NCBI RefSeq assembly: GCF_019449275.2
Contig: NZ_JAHZQZ020000014.1
Coordinates: forward strand, 372,001-436,000
DNA: 64,000 nucleotides
From: Microbacterium sp. HD4P20
GTDB taxonomy: Bacteria; Actinomycetota; Actinomycetes; Actinomycetales; Microbacteriaceae
Direction of reading: 5' to 3'
Shown here: positions 8,384 through 17,768 of the stretch, in pieces
How positions within the stretch are numbered: the first letter of the stretch is position 1
Layout: each line of letters starts with the position of its first letter
Notes under the pieces: model-generated
The model's database searches: none
What the model saw: the letters and a program-made list of their open reading frames with translations, nothing else
What the model was told of the DNA's origin: nothing
Program-made: the position numbers and the translations under genes

Positions 8384-9145
8384 ATGTCCGGGCATTCCAA
8401 GTGGGCGACGACCAAGCACAAGAAGGCCGTCATCGACGCACGCCGTGCGAAGTCGTTCGCCAAGCTCATCAAGAACATCGAGGTGGCAGCAAAGATCGGC
8501 GGTGCCGACCTGGCGGGCAACCCGACCCTGTACGACGCGGTGCAGAAGGCCAAGAAGACTTCGGTGCCCAACGACAACATCGATCGCGCCATCAAGCGCG
8601 GCGCGGGCATCGGCGGCGAGGCCGTCGAGTACACCTCGATCGTGTACGAGGGTTACGGACCCAACGGCGTCGCCCTCATGATCGAGTGCCTCACCGACAA
8701 CAAGAACCGCGCCGCCGCAGAGGTGCGCACCGCGCTCACCCGCAACGGCGGAAGCCTCGCCGACCCCGGCAGTGTCGCCTACAACTTCACCCGCAAGGGT
8801 GTGATCGTCGTCTCGGGCGACGGCACGACCGAGGACGACGTCATGATGGCGGTCCTCGAGGCGGGTGCCGAAGAGGTCGAGCCGCACCCGCAGGGCTTCG
8901 AGGTCGTCACCGAGGCCTCCGATCTCGTGAAGGTGCGCTCGGCGCTCCAGGACGCGGGCATCGACTACGAGTCGGCCGACGTCGAGTTCGTGCCGAATCT
9001 CAAGGTCGAAGTCGATGCCGACACGGCTCGCAAGGTGTTCCGGCTGATCGACGCGCTCGAAGACAGCGACGACGTGCAGAATGTCTACAGCAACTTCGAC
9101 CTGAGCGCCGACGTGCAGGCCGAACTCGAGAACGACGAAGACTGA
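8384..9145 (+). CDS. yebC: YebC/PmpR-family translation or transcription factor
   Basis: A 253-residue YebC-family protein beginning [14 protein letters not shown], the family signature. Members bind DNA in some bacteria (PmpR) and, in recent work on YebC and TACO1, help ribosomes through polyproline stretches. The start follows a perfect AGGAGG at 8375-8380. It sits before ruvC as in most actinobacteria. Confidence 0.95.
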   Translation: MSGHSKWATTKHKKAVIDARRAKSFAKLIKNIEVAAKIGGADLAGNPTLYDAVQKAKKTSVPNDNIDRAIKRGAGIGGEAVEYTSIVYEGYGPNGVALMIECLTDNKNRAAAEVRTALTRNGGSLADPGSVAYNFTRKGVIVVSGDGTTEDDVMMAVLEAGAEEVEPHPQGFEVVTEASDLVKVRSALQDAGIDYESADVEFVPNLKVEVDADTARKVFRLIDALEDSDDVQNVYSNFDLSADVQAELENDED

Positions 9146-9185
9146 GCAGCGGGCGCGCCTGGCCGGGGCATCCGTCCTCCTCACC

Positions 9186-9191
9186 TAGCGT
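9186..9191 (+). promoter_or_regulatory. -10 box TAGCGT for leaderless ruvC
   Basis: TAGCGT, then six bases (GGGGGA), then the ruvC GTG at 9198. The spacing predicts transcription from the start codon itself. Confidence 0.45.
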
Positions 9192-9197
9192 GGGGGA

Positions 9198-9773
9198 GTG
9201 ACCTCCGGTTCCTCCCGTTCGCCGCTACGTGTGCTGGGCATCGACCCCGGCCTCACGCGCTGCGGCGTGGGCATCGTCGATGTGGCCCCGGACCGCTCTG
9301 CGCAGCTGGTGCACGTGGGCGTGGTCCGGTCCGATCCGAGCGAGCCGATCGAAGCGCGGCTGGCGCTGATCGCGACCGGCCTCCGTGCCGTCATCGCAGC
9401 GCACCGGCCCGACGTCGTCGCGGTCGAGCGCGTCTTCGCCCAGCACAACCGCCACACGGTCATGGGCACCGCGCAAGCGAGCGGTATCGCCCTCCTCGTC
9501 GCCGGCGAGAGCGGGCTTCCGGCAGCGACGCACACACCTTCCGAGGTGAAAGCGGCGATCACCGGATACGGATCGGCCGACAAACGGCAGGTACAGGCGA
9601 TGGTCGCCCGCGTGCTGCGGCTAGACGCACTGCCGCGGCCCGCCGACGCCGCGGACGCCCTGGCGCTGGCCCTATGCCACGCGTGGCGCGGCGGCCCGGC
9701 CGCAGCGGCATCCGGCCCCCTCACTCCCGCACAGCGGGCATGGGCCGACGCGGAGCGACTCAGCCGACGGTGA
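9198..9773 (+). CDS. ruvC: Holliday junction endonuclease RuvC
   Basis: Resolves Holliday junctions in recombinational repair together with RuvAB. The 191-residue RNase H-like fold has the four acidic positions in the expected places: Asp in [11 protein letters not shown] (about residue 16), Glu in VAVERVF (about 76), and the pair in [15 protein letters not shown] (about 150). The C-terminal tail is short and Ala/Pro-rich. The GTG start is supported by a -10 box six bases upstream. Confidence 0.95.
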   Translation: MTSGSSRSPLRVLGIDPGLTRCGVGIVDVAPDRSAQLVHVGVVRSDPSEPIEARLALIATGLRAVIAAHRPDVVAVERVFAQHNRHTVMGTAQASGIALLVAGESGLPAATHTPSEVKAAITGYGSADKRQVQAMVARVLRLDALPRPADAADALALALCHAWRGGPAAAASGPLTPAQRAWADAERLSRR

Positions 9774-9844
9774 CACGTCCCGCGTCCCGCGTCGCTGAGC
9801 GCGTCCGTGAGCGTGTCGCTCGAACAAACCTCCGAACCGACCCG

Positions 9845-9850
9845 TAGGCT
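9845..9850 (+). promoter_or_regulatory. -10 box TAGGCT for leaderless ruvA
   Basis: TAGGCT followed by six bases (CGACGC) and the ruvA ATG. No Shine-Dalgarno fits between, so the ruvAB transcript probably begins at the ATG. Confidence 0.5.
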
Positions 9851-9856
9851 CGACGC

Positions 9857-10483
9857 ATGATCTCGTCAGTCCGCGGCACGGCCGTCCACGTCGATGCGGA
9901 TTCCGTCGTCGTCGAGGTCGGCGGGGTTGGCCTGCACGTCGCCGTGACACCCCAGGTGGCGCGTGCGACGTCCCTCGGCGAGGCCGTGCTCCTGCATACG
10001 ACCCTCATCGTCCGCGAGGACGCCCTCTCGCTCTTCGGATTCGAGACGCGCGAAGAACTCGCCGTGTTCACGCAGCTCCTGGGGGTCACCGGTGTGGGAC
10101 CGAAGTCCGCCCTCGGCGTGCTCGCAACGCTGACCGTGCCGCAGATCGCCGACGCGGTCGCCGCGGACGACGACGCGCCGTTCCGCCGCGTCTCGGGCAT
10201 CGGCCCCAAGACGGCCAAACTGATCGTGGTGCAGCTCACCGGCAAGGTCATCGCCTCGCGTCCCTCCGTCGCGGGCGGAGCGGATGTCGCCACCGCCGGC
10301 GGCGTGACAGCCCAGGTCGTCCAGGCCCTGATAGGCCTCGGGTGGTCGGAGCGCATCGCCGCCGACGCCGTCGAGACGGCAGCTGTCGACGCATCCGAAG
10401 GCGATCGCGCCTCGGTGCCTGCACTGTTGCGCCTGACGCTCGCGGCGCTCGGTCCGGCGCGGAAGGAGTCTGTGAATGGTTGA
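9857..10483 (+). CDS. ruvA: Holliday junction branch migration subunit RuvA
   Basis: A 208-residue protein that binds four-way junctions as a tetramer and loads RuvB. Domain I (OB fold, [10 protein letters not shown] start) is followed by two helix-hairpin-helix motifs, [14 protein letters not shown] and [13 protein letters not shown], and a C-terminal domain III from about residue 155 that contacts RuvB. It overlaps ruvB by eight bases. Confidence 0.96.
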   Translation: MISSVRGTAVHVDADSVVVEVGGVGLHVAVTPQVARATSLGEAVLLHTTLIVREDALSLFGFETREELAVFTQLLGVTGVGPKSALGVLATLTVPQIADAVAADDDAPFRRVSGIGPKTAKLIVVQLTGKVIASRPSVAGGADVATAGGVTAQVVQALIGLGWSERIAADAVETAAVDASEGDRASVPALLRLTLAALGPARKESVNG

Positions 10484-11504
10484 CGTCCGCGATGCCGACG
10501 AGCCCGCCGACGAGACCGAGCTGGCCATCGAGGGCGCCCTGCGCCCGTCGTCGCTGGCCGAGTTCGTCGGGCAGCAGAAGGTGCGCGGGCAGCTGCAGCT
10601 GCTACTGGATGCCGCCCGCATTCAGCAGCGCCCGGCGGATCACATCTTGCTGTCTGGACCGCCGGGGCTCGGCAAGACGACCCTGGCGATGATCGTCGCC
10701 CACGAGAGCAACCGGCCGCTCCGGCTGTCGAGTGGTCCGGCGATCCAGCACGCCGGAGATCTGGCCGCGCTGCTGTCGAGTCTGACTCCCGGTGAGGTCC
10801 TCTTCATCGACGAGATCCACCGAATGGCGCGCTCCGCGGAAGAGATGCTGTACCTCGCGATGGAGGACTTCCGCATCGACATCATGGTCGGCAAGGGGGC
10901 GGGCGCCACCAGCATCCCGCTTGATCTCGCACCGTTCACGCTGGTCGGCGCCACGACCCGCTCCGGCATGCTTCCGAATCCTCTCCGCGACCGCTTCGGT
11001 TTCACCGCACACCTGGAGTACTACGAACCCGAGGAGCTCGAGCGGGTCCTCGAAAGGTCGGCTGCGATGCTCGGCGTCGCCGTCCCGCCCGGCCCGCGAG
11101 CGGAAATCGCGCGCCGGTCGAGAGGCACACCTCGCATCGCGAACCGCCTGCTGCGCCGCGTCCGCGACTACAGCATCGTGCACGGCAACGGCAGGGGGGC
11201 CGATGCGGGCATCGTCGATGCGGCGCTGGACCTGTACGACGTCGACGCGATCGGCCTGGACCGGCTCGACCGCGCCGTCCTCGATGCACTCGTGCGGCGC
11301 TTCCGTGGAGGACCGGTGGGGCTGGGCACCCTGTCGGTAGCGGTCGGCGAGGAGTCCGACACGATCGAGTCCGTCGTCGAGCCGTACCTCGTGAGGATCG
11401 GCTTCATCGGGCGCACGCCGCGCGGCAGGGTCGCGATGCCGGAGGCGTACGCGCACCTCGGGGTCGCGTCGGCCGAATCGGTGTTCGGGTTCAATGACCT
11501 ATAA
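10476..11504 (+). CDS. ruvB: Holliday junction branch migration ATPase RuvB
   Basis: A 342-residue AAA+ motor that drives branch migration. Walker [12 protein letters not shown] (about residue 63), Walker B FIDEIHRM, sensor 1 GATTRSGML and the arginine-rich sensor 2 region [15 protein letters not shown] are all present, with a C-terminal winged helix. The start overlaps the ruvA end. The stop codon lies inside a consensus -10 box for the following gene. Confidence 0.97.
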   Translation: MVDVRDADEPADETELAIEGALRPSSLAEFVGQQKVRGQLQLLLDAARIQQRPADHILLSGPPGLGKTTLAMIVAHESNRPLRLSSGPAIQHAGDLAALLSSLTPGEVLFIDEIHRMARSAEEMLYLAMEDFRIDIMVGKGAGATSIPLDLAPFTLVGATTRSGMLPNPLRDRFGFTAHLEYYEPEELERVLERSAAMLGVAVPPGPRAEIARRSRGTPRIANRLLRRVRDYSIVHGNGRGADAGIVDAALDLYDVDAIGLDRLDRAVLDALVRRFRGGPVGLGTLSVAVGEESDTIESVVEPYLVRIGFIGRTPRGRVAMPEAYAHLGVASAESVFGFNDL

Positions 11505-11505
11505 T
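11500..11505 (+). promoter_or_regulatory. consensus -10 box TATAAT overlapping the ruvB stop
   Basis: An exact TATAAT spans the ruvB TAA. It would start the yajC-secD-secF transcript near 11512, giving a leader of about 70 bases. No -35 match is evident 16-18 bases upstream. Confidence 0.55.
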
Positions 11506-11582
11506 CGCTGGAGGCTTTCGCCCACCCCCCTTGAAAGGCAGCGCCGCCTGGCGTGCCTGAACCGAAAGGTGCTCTCGCCTCC

Positions 11583-12041
11583 ATGGACATCGCTACCTTC
11601 CTGAGCAATTACGGCCTCATCATCCTGCTGGTCGTGCTCCTCGTCTTCATGTTCTGGAGCTCGCGCCGTCGGATGCAGAAGCAGAAGCTCGAGCAGGAGC
11701 AGAAGGCGCGTGAGACGGTCCCGGGCGCCGAGGTCCTGCTGCAGGGTGGTCTCTACGGCACCATCGTGTCGTTCGACCCCGACAACCTCGACCAGCCGGC
11801 GATCGTGCAGCTCGCGCCCGGCGTCGAGATCAAGGTCCACAGCCAGGCCATCCTGCGGGTGGTGAACCCCACCGAAGGCGCCGTCAGCGAGGACGAGTAC
11901 CTCGCCTCGGAAGAGAGCCACGCCGAGTACGCCGAGGGCGTCGCCAGCGGCGACATCTCCTCGATCAGCGACGACCAGCGCGTCGCCAGCAAGGAAGAGA
12001 ACGACCCCGACGCCGACTCCGGTCCGAAGTCACGAGACTGA
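11583..12041 (+). CDS. yajC: preprotein translocase accessory subunit YajC
   Basis: A 152-residue single-pass membrane protein of the SecDF-YajC complex. One hydrophobic helix (about residues 8-27, LIILLVVLLVFMFW) is followed by a basic stretch and the conserved VLLQGGLYGTIV region; the acidic C-terminal tail of about 60 residues is longer than in E. coli YajC and typical of actinobacteria. The ATG at 11583 puts the helix near the N-terminus; an in-frame GTG at 11553 is possible. secD follows after 47 bases. Confidence 0.9.
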   Translation: MDIATFLSNYGLIILLVVLLVFMFWSSRRRMQKQKLEQEQKARETVPGAEVLLQGGLYGTIVSFDPDNLDQPAIVQLAPGVEIKVHSQAILRVVNPTEGAVSEDEYLASEESHAEYAEGVASGDISSISDDQRVASKEENDPDADSGPKSRD

Positions 12042-12088
12042 CCGTCTGACCGACCGGCCGCACGGCCCTCTCTCCAGAAAGCGAAGAC

Positions 12089-13843
12089 GTGGCGACATCC
12101 ACTCCCGTCCGGCATGCGTGGCGCGCGCTGATCGGCCTTCTCGCCATCACCGCCGTGCTGTTCGGCATCAACGCGCTCGGCGTGTACGTGTTCAAGGGCA
12201 GCTCGTGGGTCCCTGAACTCGCGCTCGACCTGCAGGGCGGCACGCAGATCGTGCTCGAGGCGCAGACCGAGGACGGCGCCGATCCGTCCACCGAGCAGAT
12301 GCAGCAGGCGGTCACCATCATCCGCCAGCGCGTCGACGCATCGGGTGTCGGCGAGGCCGACGTCACCACGCAGGGCGGCAACCAGATCGTCGTCCAGATC
12401 CCCGGTCAGGCCGACGAAGAGACCCGCAACCGCATCGAGGCCTCGGCCCAGCTGCAGCTGCGCGCCGTGCTGGTGGCGGGTGCGCCGACGAACACCTTCA
12501 TCGGCGAGGACGGCAACGAGACGCCGTACCCGACTCCGGACCCCACGCTCGCCGCGACCCCATCCGTCGCGCCGACCAACGGCAGCGATACGGCATGGGT
12601 CACGCCGCAGCTGTCGGCCGCGTACCAGGCGTACGACTGTGCCGACCCCGCCAACGACCCCGCCAGCGCACCGGCCGACGAGCCGCTCATCACGTGCGAG
12701 GCCGACGGCAGCTTCAAGTACATCCTCGGACCGGTGGAGCTGGACGGATCGTCGATCGACGACGCGACGTTCGGCCTGCAGACCACGAACAACCAGTGGG
12801 CCGTCAACCTGCAGTTCGACGGAGAAGGCACCGAGGTCTTCAGCGAGATCAGCCAGCGCCTGTACGGTGCGCAGCCGCCGTTGGACCAGTTCGCGTTCGT
12901 TCTCGACGGCTATGTGCTGACGGCCCCCTCCATGAACGCCCCGATCATCGACGGCCGGCCGAGCATCACGGGCAACTTCACCCAGGAGACCGCGAAGGTG
13001 CTCGCCGATCAGCTGAAGTACGGCGCGCTGCCGCTCAGCTTCGCTGTCGAGAGCTCCAACTCGATCTCGGCGACCCTCGGATCACAGCAGCTGCAGATCG
13101 GGGTCATCGCGGGCCTCATCGGCCTCGCGCTGGTCGCGCTGTACTCGCTCATCGTCTACCGATCGCTCGGGTTCGTCATCATCGCCTCGCTCGCGGTGAT
13201 GGCCGTGCTCACCTATGTCGCACTGTGCATTCTGGCCTGGCGCATGGGCTTCCGTCTGTCGCTGGCCGGAGTCGCCGGTCTCATCGTCACGATCGGATTC
13301 ACGGCGGACTCGTTCATCGTGTACTTCGAGCGCATCCGCGATGAGCTGCGCGACGGCAAGTCCATCACGAGCGCGGTCGAGGACGGCTGGGGTCGCGCCA
13401 AGCGCACGATCTACATCTCGAAGTCGATCAACGTACTCGCCGCGGTCGTGCTGTACATCCTGGCCGACTCGACGGTGAAGGGCTTCGCGTTCACGCTCGG
13501 TCTCACCACCGCGATCGACGTGCTCATCTTCATACTCTTCACCCATCCGGTCATGCAGCTGCTCGCACGCACGCGCTTCTTCGGGTCGGGGCATCCGCTG
13601 TCCGGACTCGACCCGACCGCTCTCGGCGCGGTCTACCGGGGCCGCGCCCAGTTCCGTGCGCCGGTGGCTGATGTCGCGACGACCGCGGCCGCACGCCGTG
13701 CCGCCAAGTCCCGTGGTGAGGCGGTCCGCCGCCAGACGATCGCGGAGCGCAAGCAGGCCGAGCTCGCGGCCGGCGGTGCGGGAACCGCACCGAAGCAGAG
13801 CGGCCCCAAACCCGCGAAGACCGCCAAGGAGGGGGACGACTGA
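12089..13843 (+). CDS. secD: protein translocase subunit SecD
   Basis: SecD with SecF uses the proton gradient to pull proteins through SecYEG. The 584-residue product has an N-terminal membrane helix (about 10-30), the DLQGGTQIVLEAQ motif, a large external P1 domain containing a Pro/Thr-rich insert near residues 145-170, then five membrane helices from about 330. After the last helix comes a basic, Ala/Arg/Lys-rich cytoplasmic tail of about 90 residues. The GTG start has only a weak ribosome site. Its TGA overlaps the secF ATG (TGATG). Confidence 0.94.
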   Translation: MATSTPVRHAWRALIGLLAITAVLFGINALGVYVFKGSSWVPELALDLQGGTQIVLEAQTEDGADPSTEQMQQAVTIIRQRVDASGVGEADVTTQGGNQIVVQIPGQADEETRNRIEASAQLQLRAVLVAGAPTNTFIGEDGNETPYPTPDPTLAATPSVAPTNGSDTAWVTPQLSAAYQAYDCADPANDPASAPADEPLITCEADGSFKYILGPVELDGSSIDDATFGLQTTNNQWAVNLQFDGEGTEVFSEISQRLYGAQPPLDQFAFVLDGYVLTAPSMNAPIIDGRPSITGNFTQETAKVLADQLKYGALPLSFAVESSNSISATLGSQQLQIGVIAGLIGLALVALYSLIVYRSLGFVIIASLAVMAVLTYVALCILAWRMGFRLSLAGVAGLIVTIGFTADSFIVYFERIRDELRDGKSITSAVEDGWGRAKRTIYISKSINVLAAVVLYILADSTVKGFAFTLGLTTAIDVLIFILFTHPVMQLLARTRFFGSGHPLSGLDPTALGAVYRGRAQFRAPVADVATTAAARRAAKSRGEAVRRQTIAERKQAELAAGGAGTAPKQSGPKPAKTAKEGDD

Positions 13844-14832
13844 TGCGCTCCATGAGTCAGCTCGGCAATGACCTCTACACCGGCAAGACCTCGTTCCCGT
13901 TCGTCGGGCGCCGGCGCCTCTGGTTCCTGATCGCTGCGATCCTTGTGATCGGGTCGGCACTGGTGCCGCTGATCCGCCCGATCCAGTTCTCGATCGAGTT
14001 CACCGGCGGCTCGCAGTTCACGGTCAACGGTGTCGCAACCACTGACCAGTTGATGGCGACCGAGGCCGTGCTGTCGGTCGTCCCCGGCGCGACGACGAAG
14101 GTCGTCACGATCGGCGACGACGCGGTGCGCGTGCAGACCGACCAGATGACGGATGCCGAGAGCCGAGAGGTCTCGGAAGCTCTCGCCACTGCCTACGACG
14201 TACCGGCGAGCGAGGTGAGCTACTCGTTCATCGGCCCGAGCTGGGGTGCCGACGTCACCCGCACGTCACTGTGGGGTCTGGCCATCTTCCTCGCGCTGAC
14301 CTTCTTGATCCTGGCGCTGTACTTCCGCACGTGGAAGATGTCGGTGTCGGCGATCATCGGCCTGGTGGATGTGCTCATCATCACGATCGGCGTGTACGCG
14401 CTGTTCGGCTTCGAGATCTCGCCGGCGGCCGTCATCGGGTTCCTGACGATCCTGTCGTACGCGCTTTACGACACGACGGTCGTCTTCGACAAGATCAGGG
14501 AGAACACCAGCGAAGACGGGGAAGTGTCCGGTCGCACCTTCGGGGACTCGGTGAACCTCGCCGTCAACCAGACGCTGGTGCGCTCCATCAACACAACGGT
14601 CGTGGCGGTCCTGCCGACGGGGGCGATCCTCTTCCTCGGCCTGCTGTGGGTCGGCGCCCAGACGCTGACCGACCTGTCGCTGTCGATCTTCGTGGGAACC
14701 ATCGTCGCGGCGTACTCGACGATCTTCGTGGCCGCGCCCCTGTACTCGCTGCTGCGCGAGAACGAGCAGGCGATCAAGACGCGCGACGAGCGCGTCGTCA
14801 CCGCCCGCGAGCTCGCCGGCACTCCTGCCTGA
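13843..14832 (+). CDS. secF: protein translocase subunit SecF
   Basis: A 329-residue, six-helix partner of SecD. The first helix (about 22-42) is followed by the SIEFTGGSQF motif, an external domain, and the conserved membrane region with YALYDTTVVFDKIREN and VNQTLVRSINTT. The start codon shares a base with the secD stop, so expression is coupled. Confidence 0.95.
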   Translation: MRSMSQLGNDLYTGKTSFPFVGRRRLWFLIAAILVIGSALVPLIRPIQFSIEFTGGSQFTVNGVATTDQLMATEAVLSVVPGATTKVVTIGDDAVRVQTDQMTDAESREVSEALATAYDVPASEVSYSFIGPSWGADVTRTSLWGLAIFLALTFLILALYFRTWKMSVSAIIGLVDVLIITIGVYALFGFEISPAAVIGFLTILSYALYDTTVVFDKIRENTSEDGEVSGRTFGDSVNLAVNQTLVRSINTTVVAVLPTGAILFLGLLWVGAQTLTDLSLSIFVGTIVAAYSTIFVAAPLYSLLRENEQAIKTRDERVVTARELAGTPA

Positions 14833-14867
14833 GATCGCCCCCGGCCGGGCGACCGGCGCGGCGGGCG

Positions 14868-14873
14868 TAGGAT
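14868..14873 (+). promoter_or_regulatory. -10 box TAGGAT for the Rel gene
   Basis: TAGGAT 30 bases before the ATG at 14904; the short leader contains the purine-rich GGAGGGGAGG ribosome site. Confidence 0.45.
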
Positions 14874-14903
14874 TGTGAGGTCCAGCGGAGGGGAGGCGAT
14901 CGC

Positions 14904-17156
14904 ATGACCGAGACCGTCCCTCCCGCCCAGACCTCGTCGCTGCGGCGACTCGTGCCCCGCATCTTCTCGCGCTCGGCACGGCGGGACGATGTCGAGCAGC
15001 TGCTTCGGACGGTGCGCACGCATCACCCCAAGGGCGATCTGTCGATCATCGAGCGAGCCTATTCCGTCGCCGATCGCGCGCACACCGGACAGACGCGGCA
15101 GAGCGGCGAGCCCTACATCACGCACCCGCTCGCGGTGGCGCAGATCCTCGCCGATCTGGGGCTCGGCCCCCGTGCGATCGCCGCCGCGCTTCTGCATGAC
15201 ACCGTCGAAGACACCCAGTACTCGCTCGAGACTCTGAGCGCCGAGTTCGGCGACGAGGTCGCGATGCTCGTGGACGGTGTCACGAAGCTCGACAAGGTCA
15301 AGTACGGCGAGAGCGCGCAGGCCGAGACCGTCCGCAAGATGATCGTCGCGATGTCGCGTGACATCCGCGTCCTGCTGATCAAACTCGCCGACCGCCTGCA
15401 CAATGCGCGCACGTGGGGGTTCGTGCCGCCTGAGAAGGCGCGCAAGAAGGCGACCGAGACGCTCGAGATCTATGCCCCGCTGGCACACCGCCTCGGCATC
15501 CAGGCCATCAAGTCCGAGCTCGAGGATCTGTCGTTCGCGGTCCTGCACCCGAAGCTCTACGCCGAGATCGACAGCCTCGTCAAGCAGCGCACGCCGCAGC
15601 GCGAGCAGTACGTGCAGAACGTGATCGACGCGGTCGACGCAGATCTGCGGGAACTGCGCATCCGGGGCCGGGTCATGGGCCGCCCCAAGCAGCTGTACTC
15701 GGTGTATCAGAAGATGGTGGTGCGCGGACGCGAGTTCGACGACATCTACGACTTGATCGGCATCCGCATCATGGTGGGCAGCGTTCGCGACTGCTACGCG
15801 GTGCTGGGCGCCATCCATGCGCGCTGGACGCCATTGCCCGGCCGATTCAAGGACTACATCGCGACGCCGAAGTTCAACCTCTACCAGTCGTTGCACACCA
15901 CGGTCATCGGCCCGGGCGGTCGCACCGTCGAGATCCAGATCCGCACCAATGAGATGCACCAGCAGGCCGAGTACGGCGTCGCGGCGCACTGGAAGTACAA
16001 GGAGCGGCTGGCCGGCGGCAAGGCGGATCCCAAAGCCATCGACACCGACATGGCGTGGCTTGCGCACATCTCGGACTGGCAGGCCGAGACGGCCGACCCG
16101 GGAGAGTTCCTCGACTCGCTGCGGTTCGAGATCGGCGCCAAAGAGGTGTACGTCTTCACCCCGAAGGGTCGTGTCGTCGGTCTGCCGGCAGGTGCGACGC
16201 CGGTCGATTTCGCGTACGCCGTGCACACCGAGGTCGGTCATCGCACCATGGGCGCGAAAGTCAACGGCCGGCTGGTGCCGCTGGAGTCCGAGCTCAAGAG
16301 CGGCGACGTCGTCGAGGTGTTCACCTCCAAGAATCCGGATGCCGGTCCGAGCCAGGACTGGCTGGGATTCGTCAAGAGCACGCGTGCCCGCAATAAGATC
16401 CGCGGCTGGTTCACGAAGGAGCGCCGCGAGGAGGCGATCGAGCAGGGCAAGGAGTCGATCGCGCGCGCGATGCGGCGCCAGAATCTGCCGCTGCAGCGGC
16501 TGATGAGCCAGGACTCGTTCTCAGAGGTCGCCCACCAGCTGCGCTACGAGGACGTGTCGGCGCTCTACGCCGCCGTCGGCGAGGGCCACGTGTCCACCCA
16601 GTCCGTCATCGAGAAGGTCACGGCCCTCGTCGCCGCCAACGACACCACGACGGGTCCTATCGACCTTCCGTCGGTGGGCCGCACACGGTCCGCTTCTCGC
16701 GGCGGCGATTCCGGCATCCTGGTCCGCGGCGCTCCCGACATCCTGGTCAAGCTCGCGAAGTGCTGCACGCCGGTGCCCGGCGATCAGGTGGTCGGATTCG
16801 TCACGCGAGGGAGCGGCGTTTCGGTGCACCGCAGCGACTGCACCAACGTCGCATCACTGATGCAGGATCCGGCGCGCATGATCGACGTCGAGTGGGGGTC
16901 CACCACCAAGAGCGTCTTCCTCGTGCAGATCCAGGTCGAGGCGCTCGACCGGTCGGGCCTCCTGAGCGATGTCACCCGCGTGCTCAGCGAGCACCACGTG
17001 AACATCCTCTCGGCAACGGTGTCGACGACGAACGACCGGCTCGCGCTCAGCAAGTTCGTCTTCGAGATGGGTGACATCGTGCACCTCGACCGCGTGCTCA
17101 ACGCCGTTCGGCGCATCGACGCCGTGTACGACGTCTACCGCGTGACCTCGTCCTGA
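14904..17156 (+). CDS. relA: bifunctional (p)ppGpp synthetase/hydrolase
   Basis: A 750-residue long-form RelA/SpoT homolog that makes and degrades the stringent-response alarmone at the ribosome. Domains in order: HD hydrolase (about 65-215) with the intact HDTVEDT metal motif, synthetase (about 255-370) with [13 protein letters not shown] and [20 protein letters not shown] (about 415-475, [20 protein letters not shown]), a zinc-finger-like segment with KCCTPVPGD, and a C-terminal ACT domain (about 675-745). Intact HD residues argue for both activities, as for mycobacterial Rel. It overlaps the convergent next gene by 22 bases at the 3' end. Confidence 0.95.
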   Translation: MTETVPPAQTSSLRRLVPRIFSRSARRDDVEQLLRTVRTHHPKGDLSIIERAYSVADRAHTGQTRQSGEPYITHPLAVAQILADLGLGPRAIAAALLHDTVEDTQYSLETLSAEFGDEVAMLVDGVTKLDKVKYGESAQAETVRKMIVAMSRDIRVLLIKLADRLHNARTWGFVPPEKARKKATETLEIYAPLAHRLGIQAIKSELEDLSFAVLHPKLYAEIDSLVKQRTPQREQYVQNVIDAVDADLRELRIRGRVMGRPKQLYSVYQKMVVRGREFDDIYDLIGIRIMVGSVRDCYAVLGAIHARWTPLPGRFKDYIATPKFNLYQSLHTTVIGPGGRTVEIQIRTNEMHQQAEYGVAAHWKYKERLAGGKADPKAIDTDMAWLAHISDWQAETADPGEFLDSLRFEIGAKEVYVFTPKGRVVGLPAGATPVDFAYAVHTEVGHRTMGAKVNGRLVPLESELKSGDVVEVFTSKNPDAGPSQDWLGFVKSTRARNKIRGWFTKERREEAIEQGKESIARAMRRQNLPLQRLMSQDSFSEVAHQLRYEDVSALYAAVGEGHVSTQSVIEKVTALVAANDTTTGPIDLPSVGRTRSASRGGDSGILVRGAPDILVKLAKCCTPVPGDQVVGFVTRGSGVSVHRSDCTNVASLMQDPARMIDVEWGSTTKSVFLVQIQVEALDRSGLLSDVTRVLSEHHVNILSATVSTTNDRLALSKFVFEMGDIVHLDRVLNAVRRIDAVYDVYRVTSS

Positions 17157-17713
17157 CCTGCGGCGGCGAGCACGTCGCGCAAGAGCGCCAGACCGATCCG
17201 CTTGTGCGGAAGCACTCCGGCCTCCAGCCGGGCGATCGCCGGTGCGAGTGCATCGGGGAGCGTTCGGCCCAGCAGCGTTGCGGCGCGCGCGTGCCGTTCG
17301 TCATCGATCCTGGCCAGATCGATGAGGGTGCGCACCGGAGTGGTCACACGGATGCCGCCGATGATGTGAAGGTCGCTCGCCGGCACCGCGAGGTCGCGGT
17401 ACACGAGTCGGCGATCGGGCGTGCGGTGCAGGCGGCGGGTGACGGCGCGCTGCACGGTGTGGCGTGACGGTGGCAGCGGCAGCGCCCCGTGGATCCAAGC
17501 CGCGGTCAGATGGGTCGCGGCGAGCGAGTCCCCGAGCCTGCGGGCCAGTGATCCGGCCCGCAATGCGGTGGTCTCGACGGCGTCCGCCGGGATGTACGCG
17601 TCACCGAGATCGACCAGGTCGCCGTCCAGGCACGCCGCCGAGAGCTCTGCGGACGAGAGCCGGTCGCCGGCGAAGTACAGGAACGGTGACGCCATCCTGG
17701 AAGTGTGCCGCAC
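17135..17713 (-). CDS. conserved actinobacterial protein, possibly AbiEi-like
   Basis: A 192-residue protein (186 if the ATG at 17695 is used). The arrangement [13 protein letters not shown] ... [40 protein letters not shown] resembles the actinobacterial family often labelled type IV AbiEi-like antitoxin or hypothetical, in which a helix-turn-helix end is joined to a small alpha/beta domain. I do not see a partner AbiEii nucleotidyltransferase next to it, so a toxin-antitoxin role is not supported. Its 3' end overlaps the Rel gene, and an inverted repeat lies just upstream. Confidence 0.65.
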   Translation of the reverse strand: MRHTSRMASPFLYFAGDRLSSAELSAACLDGDLVDLGDAYIPADAVETTALRAGSLARRLGDSLAATHLTAAWIHGALPLPPSRHTVQRAVTRRLHRTPDRRLVYRDLAVPASDLHIIGGIRVTTPVRTLIDLARIDDERHARAATLLGRTLPDALAPAIARLEAGVLPHKRIGLALLRDVLAAAGQDEVTR

Positions 17714-17720
17714 CGCGGTG

Positions 17721-17746
17721 ATCGACGGATGCCTCGACCCGTCGAT
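17721..17746 (-). terminator. inverted repeat between two minus-strand genes
   Basis: ATCGACGG (17721-17728) and CCGTCGAT (17739-17746) form a perfect 8-bp stem with a 10-base loop. It is 22 bases past the DUF349 gene's stop and 7 bases upstream of the next gene, so it could be a terminator or an operator. No T-run follows. Confidence 0.45.
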
Positions 17747-17768
17747 CTGTGGACAACGTGCGCTGCCG

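Noticed and set aside
14466-16241. 591-residue minus-strand frame across secF and rel
   Set aside because: Antisense to two certain genes; composition rich in Arg, Asp and Leu as expected from reversed codons.
17135-17713. Type IV toxin-antitoxin pair
   Set aside because: Only an AbiEi-like candidate is present; no AbiEii nucleotidyltransferase adjoins it.
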